This document shows, piece by piece, positions 6,374 to 8,333 of a stretch of DNA of 8,333 bases (positions within the stretch are counted from its first letter, which is position 1; each line of letters starts with the position of its first letter). The notes under the pieces are model-generated. The model worked only from the letters and a program-made list of their open reading frames with translations. It was not told the origin of the DNA and made no database searches. Made by a program: the position numbers and the translations under genes. Source of the DNA: Desulfocapsaceae bacterium (lineage in GTDB: Bacteria > Desulfobacterota > Desulfobulbia > Desulfobulbales > Desulfocapsaceae); the NCBI GenBank assembly GCA_029934775.1, contig JAOZLO010000106.1:1-8333 (forward strand), given 5' to 3'.

Positions 6374-7756
6374 TTAGAGTTTAGGCAGGACGTGCTTGTT
6401 TACAATTGATACTCCGCTTAGCATTGAGCCGATTATGCCGAGGAACCCCTGATCTGTACCTGCAAGAAAAAGGTTGGAGAAACCGATATCACCATCTTTA
6501 ACTTTTTGGGGACTACCATAAACAGCGCCATCAATTTTAGCAGTATATCTTTCTATAGTTATCGGGGTGAAGGTGTTTTCATATACTATGTTTGAGCTGA
6601 AATTTCCAACTATATTCTGAAGACATGTGAGAGTTTTGTACGATGATACAACCTTTTGGTCCGCATATGCTTTTTTATCTGTAGAGATCGCCTTCCATTT
6701 TGCATAATTTGCCAGATGGGTGGCTCTTATTTCGAAATGTGATTTTTTTTCTATGCCTTTAAAGTTTGCTGGAAAACAAATAACACCGCTGGAATAATCA
6801 ACATAATCAGTAGGTTTCTTATACGAAAACTTTTCGGAGGTATTAAAAAAAACAATTGTTTTTTTCTCAGGTAGCTTGAGTCTATCATCTGCTTTAAGCC
6901 GAAATATAGTTTCGGTAAAACCGAGCCTTGGCAGCAATGTTACAGGTTCACTGGAGATGAGTCTCTGCGTCTCATCGTTGCCTATGGTTGACAAAATATT
7001 ATCACATTCAATAATTTCACCGGAATGGAGTTCAACCCCGACTACTGTTTTGTTTTTATGTAGAATTTTAATTACTTTGCTGTTTTTTTTGATTTTTCCA
7101 CCAAAACTCAGATAGTGGGTAATAAGTTGGTCAAGGAATTCCTTGATTGTGGTTTGAGGACGAAACATGCCCTGCTGGTATATTGCCTGAAACATAATAG
7201 CAAACTGATTCAAATCCATATCATTTTCATGGCTCGATCCATAATACATGAGCGGGCAAAGCAACATTTCGGTGAGGAGTTTGTCACCCAGTACTTCGGT
7301 CAACAATGTTTTGGCAGAACGAAATGGAGCAGGTAAAAATGGATCTAGAGTATCAAGGAAAATGAGCAGTCTTTGGAATTTATCAATGCAATCGGGGAAT
7401 TTTTCATGAATTTGTGTTTCAAGAAGACTGAAGTCATTGGAAAATAAAAGTGACTGGGTGTCGAGAAAAGTAACCTCACTCTGATACTGCTGGCAGAAAG
7501 AAAAATCCTTGCGTTTGAGTTTTAGCTGGCGGAGTAATCGATTTAATGGGGCTGTTTTTTCTTCAGGCGGAGCATAGTTGGTTATGGCATGCAAGCCAGT
7601 TTCAAAAAGCGTTTTATTTCTGTAAAAATATGAGTTGAGACCACCTATGCGAGAATGTTTTTCCAGGATAAGAACATCAGGAACAAATCGTGCTGCTCGT
7701 ATGGCAGCGGCTATACCAGAGAGGCCGCCACCAATCACCAGGAGTGGAAATTTCAC
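6374..7756 (-). CDS. FAD-dependent oxidoreductase, phytoene desaturase/CrtISO/RetSat-like (first of two)
   Basis: From the GTG at 7756-7754 this is a 460-residue flavoprotein. Residues 4-14 form the N-terminal dinucleotide-binding strand and turn LLVIGGGLSG (G9-x-G11-x-x-G14); Glu32 ends the second strand and would bind the adenine ribose, followed by RIGG (36-39). FETGLH (51-56) resembles the F-D-T-G-x-H signature of carotenoid isomerases and retinol saturases. The C-terminal FAD motif is near residues 428-452 (NLFLAGTDQG and onward). The family desaturates, isomerises or saturates long polyene chains. Between ACP and FabG genes, the likely substrate is an acyl chain, possibly ACP-bound; that is inference. 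The start is uncertain: the frame stays open to a TTG at 7816, which would overlap the ACP gene by 56 bases. The GTG lies four bases after the ACP stop and puts the Rossmann strand at the usual distance from the N-terminus, so I prefer it, although neither start has a good ribosome site. Confidence 0.85.
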   Translation of the reverse strand: MKFPLLVIGGGLSGIAAAIRAARFVPDVLILEKHSRIGGLNSYFYRNKTLFETGLHAITNYAPPEEKTAPLNRLLRQLKLKRKDFSFCQQYQSEVTFLDTQSLLFSNDFSLLETQIHEKFPDCIDKFQRLLIFLDTLDPFLPAPFRSAKTLLTEVLGDKLLTEMLLCPLMYYGSSHENDMDLNQFAIMFQAIYQQGMFRPQTTIKEFLDQLITHYLSFGGKIKKNSKVIKILHKNKTVVGVELHSGEIIECDNILSTIGNDETQRLISSEPVTLLPRLGFTETIFRLKADDRLKLPEKKTIVFFNTSEKFSYKKPTDYVDYSSGVICFPANFKGIEKKSHFEIRATHLANYAKWKAISTDKKAYADQKVVSSYKTLTCLQNIVGNFSSNIVYENTFTPITIERYTAKIDGAVYGSPQKVKDGDIGFSNLFLAGTDQGFLGIIGSMLSGVSIVNKHVLPKL

Positions 7757-7760
7757 TAAA

Positions 7761-8012
7761 TTAAACGTTTCGAAGCAAGGGTTCGAGGTAGGTTGCACAA
7801 CTGTTAAGGGTGGCAAGATTAGGGTAATCTTCCTCGGGAATTTGCAGTTGATGACGCTTCCTTAGTTCCATTACAATATCAAGAAAATCCATGGAGTCAA
7901 GATCCAGCTGGTCTCTCAGAGGTTCGTCAGGATTTAAATTTTCGAAATCTGCTTCATCATCAATATCTTCAATGATCTCGAGGATGAGATCTTTTATTTC
8001 TTCACTTGTCAT
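7761..8012 (-). CDS. Acyl carrier protein
   Basis: This 83-residue acidic protein matches the usual size and helical pattern of type II acyl carrier proteins. The phosphopantetheine attachment serine is Ser40 in D39-S40-M41-D42-F43, a variant of the classic DSLE motif, preceded by the hydrophobic-acidic LDLD stretch. The holo form would carry growing acyl chains as thioesters in the cytoplasm for the ketosynthase, reductase and dehydratase encoded around it. The ATG start is supported by GGAG six bases upstream. The C-terminal part (YPNLATLNSCATYLEPLL) is less conserved than in housekeeping AcpP. Together with the context this points to a dedicated ACP for a specialised pathway rather than the primary fatty-acid ACP. 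The next gene starts four bases after its stop, or overlaps it if the longer start is used, so the two are probably co-translated. Confidence 0.92.
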   Translation of the reverse strand: MTSEEIKDLILEIIEDIDDEADFENLNPDEPLRDQLDLDSMDFLDIVMELRKRHQLQIPEEDYPNLATLNSCATYLEPLLRNV

Positions 8013-8070
8013 GTAACTCTCCAGATTCGGCGGAAATAATAAATGAAATGTAAAACCCCCATAGTCATAT

Positions 8071-8098
8071 AAAAACCTGTAAATAAGCGGGTATTTAC
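8071..8098 (-). terminator. Weak hairpin plus T-run upstream of ACP, possible attenuator
   Basis: On the minus strand GTAAATA (8098-8092) and TATTTAC (8085-8079) pair perfectly across a six-base loop CCCGCT, then AGG and a run of five T follow (to 8071). The stem has only one GC pair, so it would be a leaky terminator or RNA-processing hairpin at best. Its place between the ketosynthase and the ACP gene would let ACP expression differ from that of the upstream gene. Confidence 0.3.
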
Positions 8099-8150
8099 TT
8101 AGTTTAAGCGCGACATGGCGATAAATTCTTTAAAATTCAAAACACTTCCT

Positions 8151-8167
8151 ATACCATATCTTGGTAT
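8151..8167. repeat. Inverted repeat ATACCA-tatct-TGGTAT
   Basis: Perfect six-base arms (8151-8156 and 8162-8167) flank a five-base spacer in the gap between the ketosynthase fragment and the ACP gene. The arms share the core TACCA/TGGTA with the dyad at 8202-8217. It may be a regulator-binding site or part of a weak RNA hairpin; no T-run follows it on the minus strand. Confidence 0.35.
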
Positions 8168-8196
8168 TCTTTTTTATATTTTTTTTGCAAAAGAAT
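8166..8196. repeat. AT-rich inverted repeat, 8-base arms
   Basis: ATTCTTTT (8166-8173) and AAAAGAAT (8189-8196) form a perfect dyad around a 15-base AT-rich loop. With one GC pair per stem it would be unstable as RNA, so it is listed as structure seen, without an assigned role. Confidence 0.25.
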
Positions 8197-8200
8197 ATAA

Positions 8201-8333
8201 TTACCAATTATTTGGTACTTTTTTTACAATTAATGCTGAATTAATACCCAGCATACCAAATGAATTATTGAGGATAGTATTTATTGAATGAGTTTTTTTT
8301 GGCTGATTGATTACAAGATTGTCAAGTTTACAT
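8201..8333 (-). CDS. Beta-ketoacyl-ACP synthase, C-terminal end only (cut by window edge)
   Basis: An open frame enters from the right edge on the minus strand (first full codon at 8332-8330) and runs 43 codons to a TAA at 8203-8201. It has no start in the window, so it is the 3' end of a longer gene. The end of the peptide, NNSFGMLGINSALIVKK, matches the C-terminal signature of beta-ketoacyl-ACP synthases of the FabF/FabB (KAS II/I) family, which close with NSFGFGGTN followed by a short hydrophobic strand and basic residues. The family elongates acyl-ACP by decarboxylative condensation with malonyl-ACP, and an ACP gene lies directly downstream. The usual G-F-G-G loop reads G-M-L-G here, so the phenylalanine that acts as gatekeeper in E. 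coli FabF is replaced by methionine. The catalytic Cys and His residues lie outside the window, so an active synthase cannot be told from a chain-length-factor-like partner. Confidence 0.8.
   Translation of the reverse strand, partial: CKLDNLVINQPKKTHSINTILNNSFGMLGINSALIVKKVPNNW
8202..8217. repeat. Inverted repeat TACCAA-TTAT-TTGGTA
   Basis: Perfect six-base arms (8202-8207 and 8212-8217) are separated by four bases. The repeat overlaps the last codons and stop of the ketosynthase fragment, so part of its sequence is under coding constraint. A related repeat with TACCA/TGGTA arms is centred about 50 bases away at 8151-8167. Two similar dyads at that spacing could be a paired operator, but the AT-richness makes chance likely. 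Confidence 0.35.

Larger units (their letters stand above)
8013..8200. other. AT-rich intergenic region between ketosynthase and ACP genes
   Basis: This 188-base gap is the longest non-coding stretch of the window and is markedly AT-rich. I found no reading frame of coding quality on the minus strand; the longest ATG frame near 8116 closes after five codons. It contains an inverted repeat at 8079-8098, another at 8151-8167 and a weak one at 8166-8196. No convincing -35/-10 pair was found. A good Shine-Dalgarno GGAG at 8022-8019 lies six bases before the ACP ATG. Confidence 0.6.

Noticed and set aside
4931..7756. Carotenoid biosynthesis as the function of the two phytoene-desaturase-like genes
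   Set aside because: No phytoene synthase or prenyl-transferase gene is visible, and both genes sit inside a run of acyl-ACP genes.

Overview
The window is a compact, AT-rich stretch of a Gram-negative chromosome with every gene on the minus strand, so transcription runs from high to low coordinates. A complete TolQ-TolR-TolA/TonB-TolB set shows a diderm cell with an energised trans-envelope Tol system. This gene content, the low GC and the fusion of lipid-synthesis genes to a Tol operon would fit a Desulfobacterota (deltaproteobacterial) genome, perhaps near Desulfobulbales. That placement is an impression from gene content, not a demonstrated assignment. No mobile elements, RNA genes or CRISPR arrays were seen.

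Region 1 (8333 to about 3651) is a type II fatty-acid-like biosynthetic block. In transcription order it holds the C-terminal end of a beta-ketoacyl-ACP synthase cut by the window edge (8201-8333), an acyl carrier protein (7761-8012), two different FAD-dependent phytoene-desaturase/RetSat-like oxidoreductases (6374-7756 and 4931-6334), a FabG-type 3-ketoacyl-ACP reductase (4100-4840) and a FabZ-type 3-hydroxyacyl-ACP dehydratase (3651-4097). Condensation, ketoreduction and dehydration on a dedicated ACP, combined with two flavin desaturase/isomerase/saturase-type enzymes, suggest a specialised polyunsaturated or otherwise modified acyl chain rather than housekeeping fatty acids. No carotenoid prenyl-transferase or phytoene synthase is visible, so the 'phytoene desaturase' family name should not be read as carotenoid synthesis. 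Published proposals for ladderane lipid synthesis in anammox bacteria rely on a similar mix of type II FAS genes and CrtI-like flavoproteins; the parallel is from memory and is a hypothesis only.

Region 2 (3500 to 74) is the Tol operon tolQ-tolR-tolA/tonB-tolB. The TolQ/TolR proton channel (TolR Asp23 retained) energises the TonB/TolA-like rod protein, which would reach periplasmic TolB. The 150-base gap before tolQ holds a possible promoter, and a strong hairpin/T-run terminator lies just after tolB at 24-49. No pal or cpoB (ybgF) gene follows within the window.

Intergenic gaps are short. The largest (8013-8200) is AT-rich and carries several small inverted repeats that could be attenuators or operators.
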